Of a stretch of DNA of 64,000 nt, positions 51,895 through 59,847 are shown piece after piece. Origin of the DNA: PALSA-693 sp963729695. GTDB lineage: Bacteria; Actinomycetota; Acidimicrobiia; Acidimicrobiales; Palsa-688. The position numbers and the translations under genes are program-made. Position 1 is the first letter of the stretch. Every line of letters starts with the position of its first letter. The stretch covers positions 62,001 to 126,000 of the forward strand of contig CAVSOT010000006.1 of NCBI GenBank assembly GCA_963729695.1. The letters run 5' to 3'. Under the pieces are notes generated by a model. The model was given only the letters and a program-made list of their open reading frames with translations, made no database searches and was not told the DNA's origin.

Positions 51895-52085
51895 TGCTCG
51901 GATCCCGCCCGCGACGCCCCGATACCGGGCAACCCCGGCTCGGGACGACGAGCGCCACATCGAATATAAAGAGAATGTTCGATAGCCATCGAGATGGCGT
52001 GGAAGTCGGGCAAGTCCATCCTCCGCAGCACCCGGGTGCCGATCTCGTCGGCGGCCACCAGCCGTTCCTCGGTCGGGTTCGGCAT
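51891..52085 (-). CDS. Small protein coupled to the oxoamine synthase (64 aa)
   Basis: A short frame from ATG 52085 with the sequence MPNPTEERLVAADEIGTRVL, RRMDLPDFHAISMAIEHSLY and an Arg/Pro-rich end. Its stop codon overlaps the GTG of the next gene (GTGA), a classic coupling signal, so it is probably translated. It has no phosphopantetheine Ser motif (DSL), so it is not an obvious acyl carrier protein. I do not know the family. Confidence 0.5.
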   Translation of the reverse strand: MPNPTEERLVAADEIGTRVLRRMDLPDFHAISMAIEHSLYIRCGARRPEPGLPGIGASRAGSEQ

Positions 52086-52210
52086 GGCGGTCTACCCTAC
52101 CGGCGGCGCCGGCCGGATCCCCGCATCCCCGGCGCCGCGACCCGGCGGACGGCAGGGCCCGACCCGGTCAGAGCTGCCCGGCCGCCGCCCGGCCGGCCTC
52201 GGCGGCCAGA

Positions 52211-52648
52211 TCAGGTGGCCGCCACGGCGGCGATCACCGCGATCAGGCCCAGAATGAGCCACCAGGACGGCGCCATCTTGCGGTCCGCCAGACGAGCGTG
52301 ACCAGGATCGGCGGGGTCATAGAGGACCGGAACACTGCTCCCCAGCGGACGCGGGCTGCGGCCGTCGTCGACCCCCACGAAGCGAACGTTCGCCCCGCCG
52401 GCGGCGAACTCTACGATCGGTGTCGCCACCACGTGCTTGCGATCGCCGAGGCGGACATGATCCACCACGCATCCGGTGGCCCGGCACGCATGGGCACTCC
52501 AACGACGAGCCCGAACCAGGGGAACCGACCCCCGCACCACGAGGAGCGCCCCGATCGTGAAAATCAGCAACTGGAGTCTGGCCGCGCCGTCGCTGCTCGA
52601 TCCGTGCGAGGTGCTGTACTGAACAAGCAACAGACCGGCCGTCGCCAC
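52211..52648 (-). CDS. DUF3592-like membrane protein
   Basis: A 145-residue protein with an N-terminal helix (LQLLIFTIGALLVVRGSVPL), a beta-rich soluble part with the VPVLYDPADPGHARLADRK segment that is the hallmark of DUF3592, and a C-terminal helix (WWLILGLIAVIAAVAA). The DUF3592 proteins are membrane proteins of unknown role that are common in actinobacteria and bacteroidetes. The start may be the ATG near 52648. It stands alone, divergent from the sigma-factor gene. Confidence 0.75.
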   Translation of the reverse strand: MATAGLLLVQYSTSHGSSSDGAARLQLLIFTIGALLVVRGSVPLVRARRWSAHACRATGCVVDHVRLGDRKHVVATPIVEFAAGGANVRFVGVDDGRSPRPLGSSVPVLYDPADPGHARLADRKMAPSWWLILGLIAVIAAVAAT

Positions 52649-52859
52649 CGTAAAGCATCGTACGGTCCTCCGCCGCCCAAATGGGCCTCACCCCTCGCTG
52701 GCGCCGGCCTCGTCCTGGCGCCGGCCGCACCCGTTTCGATCGGCGGCAGTTCCCTGAGGGAATCGGGTTCGGTAAGGTCGCCGCGGGCCGGTACCGGCAC
52801 CGATCGAGGGCGGGAGATCGTGGGCAACCAAAGCACCGGTTGAGACGTCAGGTAAGAGC

Positions 52860-53414
52860 GTGGCTGTCGATGCCTGGCCGGCAGCGGGGGGCGACGCCCG
52901 CCGGGCTGCAAACGAGCAGGTTCATGCGTTGTTCGACGCCCACTACTGGGCGCTTTGCCAACTGGCCTACGTCCTCCTCGGAGACGCCGCTCGGGCGGAA
53001 GACGTCGTACAGGAGGCGTTCATGCGGACGTTCGCCGGCTGGGGCCGGTTGCGCCAGCCGGACTCGGCCCATTTTTATCTGCGCAAGGCGGTCCTCAACC
53101 AGTGCCGTTCTCGCCTGCGGAGGAGGGTCACCGAATCCCGGGGAAACGCCGCTGTTGCCGCAAACACCCGAGGCCGAGCGAGCGAGGAGTTCGAGGCCCG
53201 GCGAGCGACCGAGCTGGATGTAACTGCGGCCGTTCGCCGGTTGCCGGCCCGGCAACGCGAGGTCGTGATCCTTCGGTACTTCCTCGACCTCGGCGAGGCC
53301 GAGATCGCCGAGACGCTCGGGGTGCACATTGGCACGGTCAAGTCCCAGCTGGCCAAAGCCCGCCGCAACCTGGCCGCCAAGGGAGGGCTCGGCGAGGGAG
53401 GCAGGGATGCCTGA
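52860..53414 (+). CDS. ECF-type RNA polymerase sigma factor (SigE-like)
   Basis: A 184-residue sigma-70 family factor with region 2 (ALFDAHYWALCQLAYVLLGD, AEDVVQEAFMRTFAGWG, FYLRKAVLNQCRSRLRR) and region 4 (AVRRLPARQREVVILRYFLDL, AEIAETLGVHIGTVKSQLAKAR). The GTG at 52860 was taken because it opens the frame before the region 2 helix. The stop overlaps the start of a one-helix membrane gene by eight bases, as expected for a sigma and its membrane regulator. Targets unknown. It resembles the SigE-family sigma factors of actinobacteria that need a partner for control. Confidence 0.88.
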   Translation: MAVDAWPAAGGDARRAANEQVHALFDAHYWALCQLAYVLLGDAARAEDVVQEAFMRTFAGWGRLRQPDSAHFYLRKAVLNQCRSRLRRRVTESRGNAAVAANTRGRASEEFEARRATELDVTAAVRRLPARQREVVILRYFLDLGEAEIAETLGVHIGTVKSQLAKARRNLAAKGGLGEGGRDA

Positions 53415-54354
53415 CGATTTCGACGCCTATCTCCGGCGGTGTCTCCACGACGAGGCCGACCGGTGGGTTCCTCCTCAGGATCTGGAGACGGCGCGTTCGG
53501 GCTTGACGGGCCGCATCCGTCGCCGTCGCCGGGCTCAGGTCGTCGGCCTGATTGGCGTGGTGGCCGTGGTGCTGCTGGCTGGCGTGGTTCGCCTCGACAC
53601 CCGCGCCACCGCCGGACACCTCGACTCCGGCCCGACGGTCGTGACCGGCACCACGCCGAATGCATCCGGGGCTCGGGGCGCGTCGGCACCGACCCCGGCG
53701 TCCACCGTGGCCCCGACCTCCGGGACCCGTCCGACCTCGGGCCTACCCTCGAACGGGATCTCGCCCGGCCCAACGGGTTACGGGGCGCCGGGCGGCGTGG
53801 TAGTCGGGCGGCGGCCCCAAAGCGTCCCGGCTTCCACCACCAATACGGCGGCGACGCAACCACCTTCGACGGGTTTGACGGTCACGAGCGGCGTTCCATC
53901 GCCTGCCCCGCCCGGCTCGACCATCCCTCCCACCACGACCGAGCCCCCGCCACCGACGAGCACGACAGTCCCGCCAACCTCGATCCCAACCCCGCCTTGC
54001 CCCCCCGCACCGGCTACCTGGCAGTACGGAAACCAGTGCAACGGCAAAACCGTCCAGGTCCCGACCGGCGTCACGCTCGAGCTCGAGCCGAGCGCGTGTG
54101 CCCACACCGTCTGGGGCGCGGTGGCGAGCAGTGCGCCGGCCGTCGTCCGCCCCAGCGTGTCCGTTCCGCAACCGGCCAGCGGCTCCGCCAAAGCCTTCCT
54201 GGTCGCCCTGTCGCCGGGACAGGCCGTGCTGACCATGACGGGCGTGGGACCCTGCGCCGCGTCGGCGTCGCTATTCCGGCTGACCGTACAGGTCGTGGCG
54301 AGCAAGGGGCCCAGTCAAACCACCACGACGGCCGCTCCGAACGCACGGGGGTGA
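53407..54354 (+). CDS. Single-helix membrane protein with long Thr/Pro stalk, likely anti-sigma partner
   Basis: A 315-residue protein whose cytoplasmic N-terminus (MPDDFDAYLRRCLHDEADRW) is followed by a transmembrane helix (QVVGLIGVVAVVLLAGVVRL, residues about 38-60), a long Thr/Ser/Pro stalk (residues 65-190) and an extracytoplasmic domain with three cysteines (CNGKTVQVPTGVTLEL, ACAHTVWGAV, VGPCAASASLFRL). It starts inside the last codons of the sigma gene. There is no HXXXCXXC zinc motif typical of ZAS anti-sigma factors, so an anti-sigma role is inferred only from position and topology. Confidence 0.65.
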   Translation: MPDDFDAYLRRCLHDEADRWVPPQDLETARSGLTGRIRRRRRAQVVGLIGVVAVVLLAGVVRLDTRATAGHLDSGPTVVTGTTPNASGARGASAPTPASTVAPTSGTRPTSGLPSNGISPGPTGYGAPGGVVVGRRPQSVPASTTNTAATQPPSTGLTVTSGVPSPAPPGSTIPPTTTEPPPPTSTTVPPTSIPTPPCPPAPATWQYGNQCNGKTVQVPTGVTLELEPSACAHTVWGAVASSAPAVVRPSVSVPQPASGSAKAFLVALSPGQAVLTMTGVGPCAASASLFRLTVQVVASKGPSQTTTTAAPNARG

Positions 54355-54440
54355 TCCCCCGGAGTCAGAGACGTGGCGTCGGGCCCGGCCCTCCGGCCCG
54401 GCCGGACCGGGCCGCCCGGCCTGGCCCTGGGAGCTGGCCG

Positions 54441-55160
54441 TTACCAGGGCGCCAGTTCTGGAGGGTTGCGGATATCGGCCGGACGCCCCAACAACCAGGC
54501 CAACAACTCCCCGCCGGCGGCCTCGACGAGTTGCTCGGTCGCCTCCGCCGGTCCGGCTGACCATTCTCCGAGTCCGTCGGTCGCGACCAGCCGCACGACC
54601 ACGTCAGGCTGGAGCCGCCGGGGAAGGTCGGCGCTCATCGCGGTCACCTCGGCCGTGACGAAGTCCACGGGCCAGTCTCGGGGGCCGTACCCGAGGCCCA
54701 GATCGGCATGGTGGACCTCCACCTCGCGGCGGCGGGACACGAGCATCTCCCATACGGGGAACCGCCGTTCCCCCGTGGATCCGGCGAACGCCTCCCCATC
54801 CCGGTGCCAATCGACTTGTGACATGGCCGAGGAGACTTCAGCCAAACGGGCACAGGCCGTGCGCACGTCCTCGACCACTCGGGCCGCGTCTCTCGTTCTG
54901 CCCGCCTCGATATCGGCGCTGCGCCCCTCGCGTCCATGGGGATACAGGTGGACCACCTCACCCCTTTGCGCCCCCGCCAGCATCCCAGCAACGCCGTCGG
55001 CGTTGCGAGCCAAGTGGGTGAGGACCATGGCCCGATTCCATCCCGGCAGGATCGACGGACCGCGCCAGACGGCGTCGTCGACCCCGTCCACCGTGCCCAG
55101 CAGCCTGGTGGTGGCCTTGTCGATGGCGTCGACGCGGGTGGGGATGTCGATGTCGATCAC
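54441..55160 (-). CDS. Mycothiol-dependent maleylpyruvate isomerase-like protein
   Basis: A 239-residue DinB-fold protein. The family signs are WRGPSILPGWNRAMVLTHLARN (with a metal-binding His) and VWEMLVSRRREVEVHHADL (second and third His pair), which match the TIGR03083-type, mycothiol-dependent maleylpyruvate isomerase family. Such proteins use a metal and mycothiol to isomerise or transfer. The GTG at 55160 overlaps the stop of the aldo-keto reductase gene (GTGA), so the two are coupled. The substrate here is not known. Confidence 0.8.
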   Translation of the reverse strand: MIDIDIPTRVDAIDKATTRLLGTVDGVDDAVWRGPSILPGWNRAMVLTHLARNADGVAGMLAGAQRGEVVHLYPHGREGRSADIEAGRTRDAARVVEDVRTACARLAEVSSAMSQVDWHRDGEAFAGSTGERRFPVWEMLVSRRREVEVHHADLGLGYGPRDWPVDFVTAEVTAMSADLPRRLQPDVVVRLVATDGLGEWSAGPAEATEQLVEAAGGELLAWLLGRPADIRNPPELAPW

Positions 55161-56083
55161 GATCCGGCGGGCCCGATCGCGTCGACGGCATCGACGTCCT
55201 CCGGGCTGAGGGACCAGCCGGCCGCAGCCACGTTGGCGGCGATCTGGGCCGGCTTGGTGGCCCCAGCAATCACGGAAGCCACCTCGGGCTTGGCGAGCAG
55301 CCAGGCGATGGCCAGTTCCAGCAACGTGTGGTTGTGACCCTGTACCCAGTCGGTGAGAGCGTCGATCTGGTCGAAGGTCTCGTCGGTGAGCATGCGGGTA
55401 CCCCGGTCGCCCCACCGGTGCAGCCGAGTGCCTTCCACTGGTTGCTCACCCCGTTGGTACTTGCCCGTCAGCAGGCCGCTCGCCAAAGGAAAGAACGGCA
55501 AATAGGCGATCCCCAGCTCACGGCAAGTGGGAAGCACGTCCTGCTCGTCACCCCGGTTGAGGAGGTTGAAGTTGTTTTGGACGCTAGCGAAGCGCGGGCC
55601 GCTGCCCGCCGCCTTCTCCGCGGCGCGCAGCTGGGCCGCGGAAAAGTTCGAGCAGCCGATTTCGCGTACCTTGCCGGCGGCCACCAACTCGGCCAGGGCT
55701 CCCATGGTGTCCTCGATCGGCGTCTCAGGATCGGGACGATGGAGCTGATAGAGATCGATGTAGTCCCGGTTCAGCCGGCGCAGGCTGGCGTCCGCCGCCC
55801 GCCGGACGTACTCGGGGTGGGCGCCCCCCGTCCCGTCCTCTCCAGCCACGGGGCTACCGAACTTGGTGGCAATCACCACCTCTTCCGAGCGTTTTCCCAA
55901 CGTCTCGCCGAGCAGCGCCTCGCTGGCCCCGTAGATATCCGCCGTGTCGAAGAAATTGATCCCCTGGTCCAGCGCGGCCTCGACCACGGCGGGTACCGCC
56001 TCCGCCGGCATCCCAAAGCCGAAGTTGTTGGTGCCCAGCCCGATGACCGTCACCTCGAGCGACCCTATTTTCCTGGTCTCCAT
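55157..56083 (-). CDS. Aldo/keto reductase
   Basis: A 308-residue TIM-barrel NADPH-dependent oxidoreductase. Catalytic residues are seen: INFFDTADIYG (Asp and Tyr), VIATKFGSP (Lys), and YIDLYQLHRPDPETP (His). The NADP-binding region is VASVIAGATKPAQI near the C-terminus. The ATG at 56083 starts METRKIGSLEVTVIGLG, the family's usual beginning. It belongs to the common actinobacterial aldo/keto reductase group; the substrate is open. It overlaps the downstream isomerase-like gene. Confidence 0.88.
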   Translation of the reverse strand: METRKIGSLEVTVIGLGTNNFGFGMPAEAVPAVVEAALDQGINFFDTADIYGASEALLGETLGKRSEEVVIATKFGSPVAGEDGTGGAHPEYVRRAADASLRRLNRDYIDLYQLHRPDPETPIEDTMGALAELVAAGKVREIGCSNFSAAQLRAAEKAAGSGPRFASVQNNFNLLNRGDEQDVLPTCRELGIAYLPFFPLASGLLTGKYQRGEQPVEGTRLHRWGDRGTRMLTDETFDQIDALTDWVQGHNHTLLELAIAWLLAKPEVASVIAGATKPAQIAANVAAAGWSLSPEDVDAVDAIGPAGS

Positions 56084-56215
56084 TGGGTTCTGCTTACCAC
56101 AGGTCCGAAGGCGGCCGAGGACGCCGCTGCCTTGCTCGGCCTTCGTCTCGGCCTTCGTCTCGGCCTGCGTCGGGCCACCAAGCCGGGCGGCCGATCCGTC
56201 TAGCGTTTCATCCCA

Positions 56216-56857
56216 ATGGAGTTCAGCTTTTTGGCGGATCTGGACCAGAGCCAGCGGGACCTGGTGCTGAGCCGCTGTGTCCCTCGTCGTTATGCCCGTC
56301 GCCAGGTGCTCTTCCACCACGGCGACCCCAGCAACGGCATGCACCTCATCACCTCGGGCCGGGTCATGATTCGCATCTCGGTCCCGTCCGGCGAAGAGGC
56401 GTGCCTGACCGTGTCGGGCCCCGGCGAGCCCGTCGGCGAGCAGTCCCTGCTGTCAGAGGAAAGCCGGCGGTCAGCGTCCGCAGTGGCCCTGGAGCCCGTC
56501 GAGACGATGTTCCTGTCCACGGTCGAGTTCGTGGCCTTACGAGCGGAAAACCCTCGCCTCGACCGCCTGCTCCTGAAGGTGCTCACCGCCCGGGTCCTGC
56601 GGCTCACCGACCAGCTCGTCGAGGCCTTGTTCGTCTCCGCCCCCAACCGAGTGCTGCGCCGGGTCGCCGACGCGGCCGGGATGTATGGCGACGGCGTGAT
56701 TCCGCTCTCCCAGGAGGAGATCGCCTCGCTGGCGGGCTGCACCCGGCCGACGGTCAACCGGGCCTTGCGGACCGCGCAGGACGCCGGCGCGGTCGATCTG
56801 GCCCGCCGCCAGATACGGGTGTTGGACCTGGACGGCCTCCGGCGCCTGGCTGGGTGA
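56216..56857 (+). CDS. Crp/Fnr-family transcriptional regulator
   Basis: A 213-residue regulator. The N-terminal cyclic-nucleotide-binding fold (residues 1-120, VLFHHGDPSNGMHLITSGRV, GEPVGEQSLLSEESRRSASA) is followed by a long helix and a winged helix-turn-helix (LSQEEIASLAGCTRPTVNRALRTAQDAG). The Arg-Ser pair of a cAMP site is present only in weakened form (RRSASA), so the ligand is uncertain. Target genes are unknown. It has a single-gene layout divergent from the aldo/keto reductase; the 130-bp gap carries a short 12-bp repeat (CTCGGCCTTCGT). Confidence 0.87.
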   Translation: MEFSFLADLDQSQRDLVLSRCVPRRYARRQVLFHHGDPSNGMHLITSGRVMIRISVPSGEEACLTVSGPGEPVGEQSLLSEESRRSASAVALEPVETMFLSTVEFVALRAENPRLDRLLLKVLTARVLRLTDQLVEALFVSAPNRVLRRVADAAGMYGDGVIPLSQEEIASLAGCTRPTVNRALRTAQDAGAVDLARRQIRVLDLDGLRRLAG

Positions 56858-57206
56858 AGCCCGGGTTCGCAGCCGTCCTCCGCCATTTCGACTGCGAACC
56901 CGGTGCGGATGGCCCCTGCCGACCCAGAGACCACCCGCGGGGCGCCCCTTCTGACCATGCTCCCGCTCCCTAGCGGGAGATCACGGCAAGTTGAGCATCC
57001 CAGAGCCGGCCCAAAACGTCCGTGCCTACCAGCACAGTCCGGGCGTGACCTTCGACACACCCCGGTGGCCGTGTGGTCCGCAGGGGCGTGCGAACTGCGC
57101 AGCCAGCGGGACAACCGTCGCCCGCCTGCTCCCGCTCGCCCGCCTGCCCAGGCCCCCGTCGCCTGCTTCGTCGGCTTTCCGCCCACGACTCTCCCCCGCC
57201 ACCTTT
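56858..57206. other. Gene-free interval between Crp gene and tRNA hairpin
   Basis: About 350 bases with no supported gene on either strand. Open frames here lack start context and family features. Nothing else was recognised. Confidence 0.5.
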
Positions 57207-57241
57207 GGACATCTGAGCAGCCTCAGGCTGCTCAGATGTCC
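57207..57241. terminator. 16-bp perfect hairpin downstream of tRNA-Glu
   Basis: GGACATCTGAGCAGCC (57207-57222) and its exact complement (57226-57241) are separated by only three bases. It lies 26 bases beyond the 3' end of the tRNA (minus strand), the right place for a terminator. No T-run follows in either direction, so it may be a non-canonical terminator or a processing signal. Confidence 0.5.
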
Positions 57242-57267
57242 ATTTGTCGCACGCGGAGGCCGACAAG

Positions 57268-57340
57268 CAGCCCCAACGGGATTCGAACCCGTGTCTCTAC
57301 CTTGAGAGGGTAGTGTCCTAGGCCACTAGACGATGGGGCC
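57268..57340 (-). tRNA. tRNA-Glu (CUC anticodon)
   Basis: The minus strand folds into a 73-base tRNA. The anticodon arm CTACC-CTCTCAA-GGTAG gives the anticodon CTC, which reads GAG (Glu). The T arm contains GGTTCGAATCC, and the acceptor arm pairs GGCCCCA with TGGGGCT, with a G-T pair at the first position and G as the discriminator. The D arm has TCTAGTGGCCTAGGA. CCA is not encoded. No other tRNA was found in the window. Confidence 0.93.
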
Positions 57341-57972
57341 TGGTAGCGGTCTGGAAGTCTATCGGGCCTTCGGGTCAGCTTCGGCGGCGCCCTGTCCCGC
57401 TCGTTGGCGAAGGCGGTCGGCAGCGGGCGGTCGGCAGCGGGCCACTGGGGCCCCGGTCTCTAGTCCTAGCGCCCCGAGCCCAGACAGCCTCGACAATCGT
57501 GCAGCGCGCCGCCCCCATCTGTCAGGACCGGGCCAACCTCACCGCATCGAGCCCACCATGGCTCCGGACACCAAACGGGAGGGTCAGTCCGCCAGACCGG
57601 CCCTCCCGTGATGCTGCTCCCTCTTGGCCGCGGAGCCTAGACGGCCGCGTCGCCCACCGCAAGTGGTGACGGCCGCCCACGGTGGTAGCACAGCTCCGCC
57701 GAGAGGTCCTGCGTGCTGCGGCCCCGGCCCGGAGCCGCAAATCCAGCCAGATACGGCCTGGCGCCGAACGATGTTCACATCCTCGACACGACCTCGTCAC
57801 GGAGGGTTCGCCTGGACCTGATGCAATGGAAGGTAGCCCGGCGGCCTCCCCCGGGTGCACGAAGCGGCAGCCCCGGGACCAGTCGTCCCCCCACCGGTCC
57901 CGGGGCGCCGTCTTCAGGGGCTCCTGGGCCCGCCGACCACATCTGATCGCCGGGCGATGACCGGAGACCGGG
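57341..57972. other. Gene-free 630-bp interval with two hairpins
   Basis: No supported protein gene. Two stem-loops stand out: CGGGAGGG/CCCTCCCG (57576-57583 with 57601-57608) and CCCCGGGACC/GGTCCCGGGG (57870-57879 with 57895-57904, 15-base loop). The second lies about 70 bases past the stop of the small minus-strand gene at 57973 and may serve as its terminator. Nothing else is recognised. Confidence 0.5.
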
Positions 57973-58180
57973 TTACGCCCTGAGTATCTCCACGTTGGCG
58001 TCGACGGGAATCGGGCGCTTGAACCACCGATCGGGCGTGTCCTCGATGAGGGCGATCATGTCCTCGCGCCCGAAGAAGGCCTCCTCGATTCGCGTCCGCG
58101 ACCACTTCAGTGCCGTCCTCCGTTCGAACCCGGTCCCCGGGCCGGACGTCGGCGGCCTTCCCTGCGCTCCATTCAGCCAT
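57973..58180 (-). CDS. Small conserved-looking protein, broken by one frameshift
   Basis: The first 27 codons read MAEWSAGKAADVRPGDRVRT and EDGTEVV in one frame, then that frame turns into Arg-rich noise. The neighbouring frame goes on with TRIEEAFFGREDMIALIEDT, PDRWFKRPIPVDANVEILRA and a TAA at 57973. Deleting one G from the GCGGAC near 58095-58105 joins the two. The length is one more than a multiple of three. The product would be an acidic protein of 68 residues with an SH3-like 'DVRPGDRVRTEDGTEVVV' start, in a family I do not recognise by name. Confidence 0.55.
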
Positions 58181-58269
58181 CGGCAGGCTCCTCTCGCGTG
58201 CGGAAGTGCCTCGGCACCACCCGCGCCAGAAACGAAAACCGGGTTCTTACCTCGACCCGGCGGCGCGGA

Positions 58270-58629
58270 TCAAGCTGCCTTGGGCTCGAGCTGGCGGAAC
58301 CGGTCCAGGAATCGATCCACGATGGCCTCCGGAATGCGACCGCGCTCGCCGATCTCGATGCCCTGGCGACGGGCCCAGGCCCGCACTGCGGCCGGACGAG
58401 CGAGGTACCGCTGGACCACGTCGGCTGGGAGTCGACCCCGTTCGCTCACCTCGATTCCCTGCGTGCTCGCCCACTTGCGGACTGTTGCTGGCTGGGCCAG
58501 ATACAGCTCGATCACGGCTTCAGGGATTCGCCCGCGCTCGCCAACGCCCAAGCGCCGTTCACGCGCCCAAGCCCGCACCTCCGCGGGATCCCACTCAGCC
58601 TCACCGTTTATACCGTTTTCGTAATTCAC
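58270..58629 (-). CDS. Lsr2-type protein made of three tandem DNA-binding domains
   Basis: A 119-residue protein that consists of three consecutive copies of the Lsr2 C-terminal DNA-binding domain. Each copy follows the pattern VRAWAR.....IEVGERGRIP..V...YL: VRAWARERRLGVGERGRIPE, VRKWASTQGIEVSERGRLPA and VRAWARRQGIEIGERGRIPE. The RGR motif is the A/T-hook-like element that fits AT-rich minor grooves. The N-terminal oligomerisation domain of Lsr2 is absent. Start is GTG 58629 or TTG 58635. A TATTCT -10 box lies at 58641-58646, close enough for a leaderless transcript from the GTG. The upstream DNA is the most AT-rich in the window. Confidence 0.82.
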   Translation of the reverse strand: MNYENGINGEAEWDPAEVRAWARERRLGVGERGRIPEAVIELYLAQPATVRKWASTQGIEVSERGRLPADVVQRYLARPAAVRAWARRQGIEIGERGRIPEAIVDRFLDRFRQLEPKAA

Positions 58630-58837
58630 GATCAATTAGAATACCGGCTTTCAGCTACAGCGCGTTCCATCATTGCTGACGTTGAATGACTATCACGATA
58701 AGCGATTGCGGCTATCACCAAAGAGATTCCGCCTGACCAGGTAACGGGTGTGCGGCCTGGCCCCACCCGGTCGCCTATTTCCGACCTAGAGAATGGGCCG
58801 GTGCTTATCCTCCGGTCGAACGGCTTTTCTCGCAAAC
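58630..58837. promoter_or_regulatory. AT-richer intergenic stretch upstream of the Lsr2-type gene
   Basis: About 200 bases between the Lsr2-like gene and the end of the next minus-strand gene. The sequence is clearly richer in A and T than the rest of the window, with TATTCT as a -10 candidate for the Lsr2-like gene. Lsr2-type proteins bind AT-rich DNA, so self-regulation is possible but not shown. Confidence 0.35.
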
Positions 58838-59497
58838 TTAATATTCGGTGGCCGATGCCGAACGCCCCACCGCCGCCCGTACCTCATCACGTAGCAGTAC
58901 CGTCGCAGCTGCGAACCCGACGGCCAGCACCAGCCACGAAACGACGGTGTGCAACGCAAGGTAGGTGGTCGTGGTCATGTGCATGACCATCACTACGGAC
59001 AAAAACGCCACCAGGAGTTGCTCGGCTCCGTAGAGAACCGAGATCCTCTGCAATAGGCGGGCCACACCCGGGTCGGTTACGTCGAGCACCGACTCCGGAA
59101 CCAGTTCGGCGACCACCCGCGCGATCAGCGGTCTTCCCATCAAGCCGGAGCCGGCATACAGGAGGCCACAGATGGCCGTGACCACCGCTGGAGCGATGAA
59201 GAACATTTTCGCCGAGTGCAACGTGATCGCAACCGCACCACGAAGGATCATCTCAATCAGGCCGAGGAGCAGGAGTCCCGAGAGAGGCCGTCCTCGCAGC
59301 CATCGAGCCGCCTGGCACGAGCCGTTCCACGCCAACGCCAGGCAAATCGCTCCCACCAGCCCCCACACGCGCCGGCCCACGAGGAAGCATACGGCGGGAA
59401 TGGCGGCGCCGAGGATCAAGCCTGGGATGGCTTTGGAAGCGATCAGAGTTACCGTTCGCCGGTCCCGGAGTGGGAGGGAAACGGTTGACTCGATCAC
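58838..59497 (-). CDS. Multi-pass membrane protein (VC0807/DUF3159-like)
   Basis: A 219-residue protein with about six hydrophobic segments: IPGLILGAAIPAVCFLVG, GLVGAICLALAWNGSC, LSGLLLLGLIEMILRGAV, MFFIAPAVVTAICGLLYAG, QLLVAFLSVVMVMHMTTTTY and VVSWLVLAVGFAAATVLL. The LVPE segment after GRPLIARVVAEL and the helical layout agree with the VC0807-like group related to intracellular septation protein A, but I hold this as tentative. Start at GTG 59497. Function unknown. Confidence 0.6.
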   Translation of the reverse strand: MIESTVSLPLRDRRTVTLIASKAIPGLILGAAIPAVCFLVGRRVWGLVGAICLALAWNGSCQAARWLRGRPLSGLLLLGLIEMILRGAVAITLHSAKMFFIAPAVVTAICGLLYAGSGLMGRPLIARVVAELVPESVLDVTDPGVARLLQRISVLYGAEQLLVAFLSVVMVMHMTTTTYLALHTVVSWLVLAVGFAAATVLLRDEVRAAVGRSASATEY

Positions 59498-59847
59498 GCA
59501 ACCAACCGGGGCCAGCTCACCACCAACTCAGAGGCTCGCGACCGCCCGTTGAGACGCGAGAAGTTCACCGGAGTGTCCAGATCCTCTCTCGGAGCCCGAT
59601 TTGACCGGCCGTACGGTGAAAGCGGACGCTCCCGACCTCCCGCCGGTCGCGAGGATCCTGCTTTCATGGCTCAACCATCGCAAGGTCAGGCGGCGGGAAC
59701 GTGGCTGTCGGATGAGCGGCGTCGGGAAATCGGATGAACCTCTGGTTACGGGCACCGGGGTGCTTCGGACAGGCCAACGGCTGGTACCCGTCTACGCGAA
59801 CGAAAAGCTCGGGGTGTCGCTCAGCGCTGACCGCGCATCGACACCGT
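59498..59847. other. Gene-free 350-bp interval
   Basis: Several short open frames exist on both strands, but none has a plausible ribosome site and a protein-like sequence together. I see no repeats or hairpins of note. Confidence 0.45.

Noticed and set aside
58632..58835. 67-codon minus-strand frame in the AT-rich gap
   Set aside because: No ribosome site and no protein-like pattern; this is more likely the control region of the Lsr2-type gene.
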